This document shows positions 5,206-5,527 of a DNA stretch of 5,527 nt, one piece after another. The translations under genes were made by a program, and so were the position numbers. Origin of the DNA: Pseudomonas sp. (GTDB taxonomy: Bacteria > Pseudomonadota > Gammaproteobacteria > Pseudomonadales > Pseudomonadaceae); assembly GCA_029240955.1 (NCBI GenBank), contig JARDZH010000183.1, positions 1 through 5,527 of the forward strand, given 5' to 3'. Within the stretch, counting starts at the first letter, position 1. Every line of letters begins with the position of its first letter. A model generated the notes under the pieces. That model did not search any database and was not told the DNA's origin. It was given only the letters and a program-made list of their open reading frames with translations.

Positions 5206-5527
5206 TCAGTACAGCGCAGCGAACAGCTTGCGACGATAGGTGGTGACCAGCGGGTGATCGTTGCCCAGCAAGTCGAACACCTGCAACAGCGTCTTGTGCG
5301 GCAGGCCCTCGGAATACGTGCGGTTACGGACGAACAGCTTGAGCAGCGCATCCAGCGCCACGTCGTACTGCTGACGGGACAGTTGCAGAACTGCCAGCTG
5401 ATAAATCGCTTCGTCGTCCTGCGGGTTTTGCGCCAGACGCGTTTTGAGCTCGGCCGCTTCCGGCAGCGCTGCAGCCTGGGCGAGGAAGGTCAATTGGGCG
5501 CGGGCACCGGCCAGCTCGGCCTTGTGC
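5206..5527 (-). CDS. cnoX: CnoX/YbbN-type co-chaperone with thioredoxin fold, C-terminal TPR fragment
   Basis: The gene runs off the right edge; 106 C-terminal residues are visible of a protein usually near 290. The visible part is the TPR-like C-terminal domain: two helix pairs with ELKTRLAQNPQDDEAIYQLA and QQYDVALDALLKLFVRNRTY, then the family ending HKTLLQVFDLLGNDHPLV and YRRKLFAALY. E. coli YbbN ends almost the same way (YRRQLYALLY). CnoX proteins protect unfolding proteins from oxidation and pass them to GroEL and DnaK in the cytoplasm. The thioredoxin-fold domain, with or without its CXXC, is outside the window and cannot be judged. There is no start codon within the window: TTG at 5491-5493 is an internal leucine, because the family sequence continues upstream as HKAELAGARAQ. 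The TGA stop is at 5206-5208. It converges on the small hypothetical gene with only six bases between stops and no visible terminator. Confidence 0.88.
   Translation of the reverse strand, partial: HKAELAGARAQLTFLAQAAALPEAAELKTRLAQNPQDDEAIYQLAVLQLSRQQYDVALDALLKLFVRNRTYSEGLPHKTLLQVFDLLGNDHPLVTTYRRKLFAALY

Noticed and set aside
5206..5493. TTG at 5491-5493 as start of the last reverse gene
   Set aside because: The frame and the family sequence continue to the window edge, so this TTG is an internal leucine codon of a larger CnoX-type protein.

Overview
The window looks like chromosomal DNA of a Pseudomonas, probably of the fluorescens/syringae side of the genus. The reasons are the moderately high GC content, an OmpW/OprG porin, a CnoX-type thioredoxin C-terminus, and a gene order that, from memory, matches the P. 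aeruginosa PAO1 stretch PA4061-PA4068. No database search was possible, so locus comparisons are recollection and should be checked.

Layout: bases 1-121 hold the C-terminal end of a forward SDR-type NAD-dependent epimerase/dehydratase. A strong inverted repeat at 139-178 serves as a terminator between it and the reverse-strand ompW/oprG gene (190-876). ompW has its own promoter region, with a near-consensus ANR/FNR box exactly 32 bp from a candidate -10. Upstream of it on the reverse strand is a four-gene operon transcribed from about 4140 down to 978: a His-rich periplasmic zinc-binding protein (ZrgA/DUF2796 family), an ABC ATPase, a MacB/FtsX-type ABC permease and a secreted DUF3299 protein. 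A Zur-box-like operator lies 31 bp upstream of zrgA. A short hairpin followed by TTTT sits between zrgA and the ATPase gene and may reduce expression of the transporter genes relative to the binding protein.

On the forward strand, diverging from zrgA, are an NTF2/SnoaL-like protein (4368-4787) and a small acidic uncharacterised protein (4849-5199). The latter converges, with a 6-base gap, on a reverse-strand cnoX/ybbN gene cut by the window edge.

How the genes work together: the four-gene cluster resembles the zinc-starvation systems described as ZrgABCDE in Vibrio cholerae and PA4063-PA4066 in P. aeruginosa. The expected picture is Zur repression under zinc-replete conditions. When zinc is scarce, a periplasmic His-rich metal carrier, a MacB-like ATP-driven membrane machine and a periplasmic DUF3299 partner are produced. 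The mechanism is unclear, because MacB-type permeases are not known to import solutes. The porin next door appears to respond to oxygen through ANR, but no terminator separates it from the zinc operon, so zinc-responsive readthrough is possible. The system is the most interesting part of the window, although its family is not wholly undescribed.
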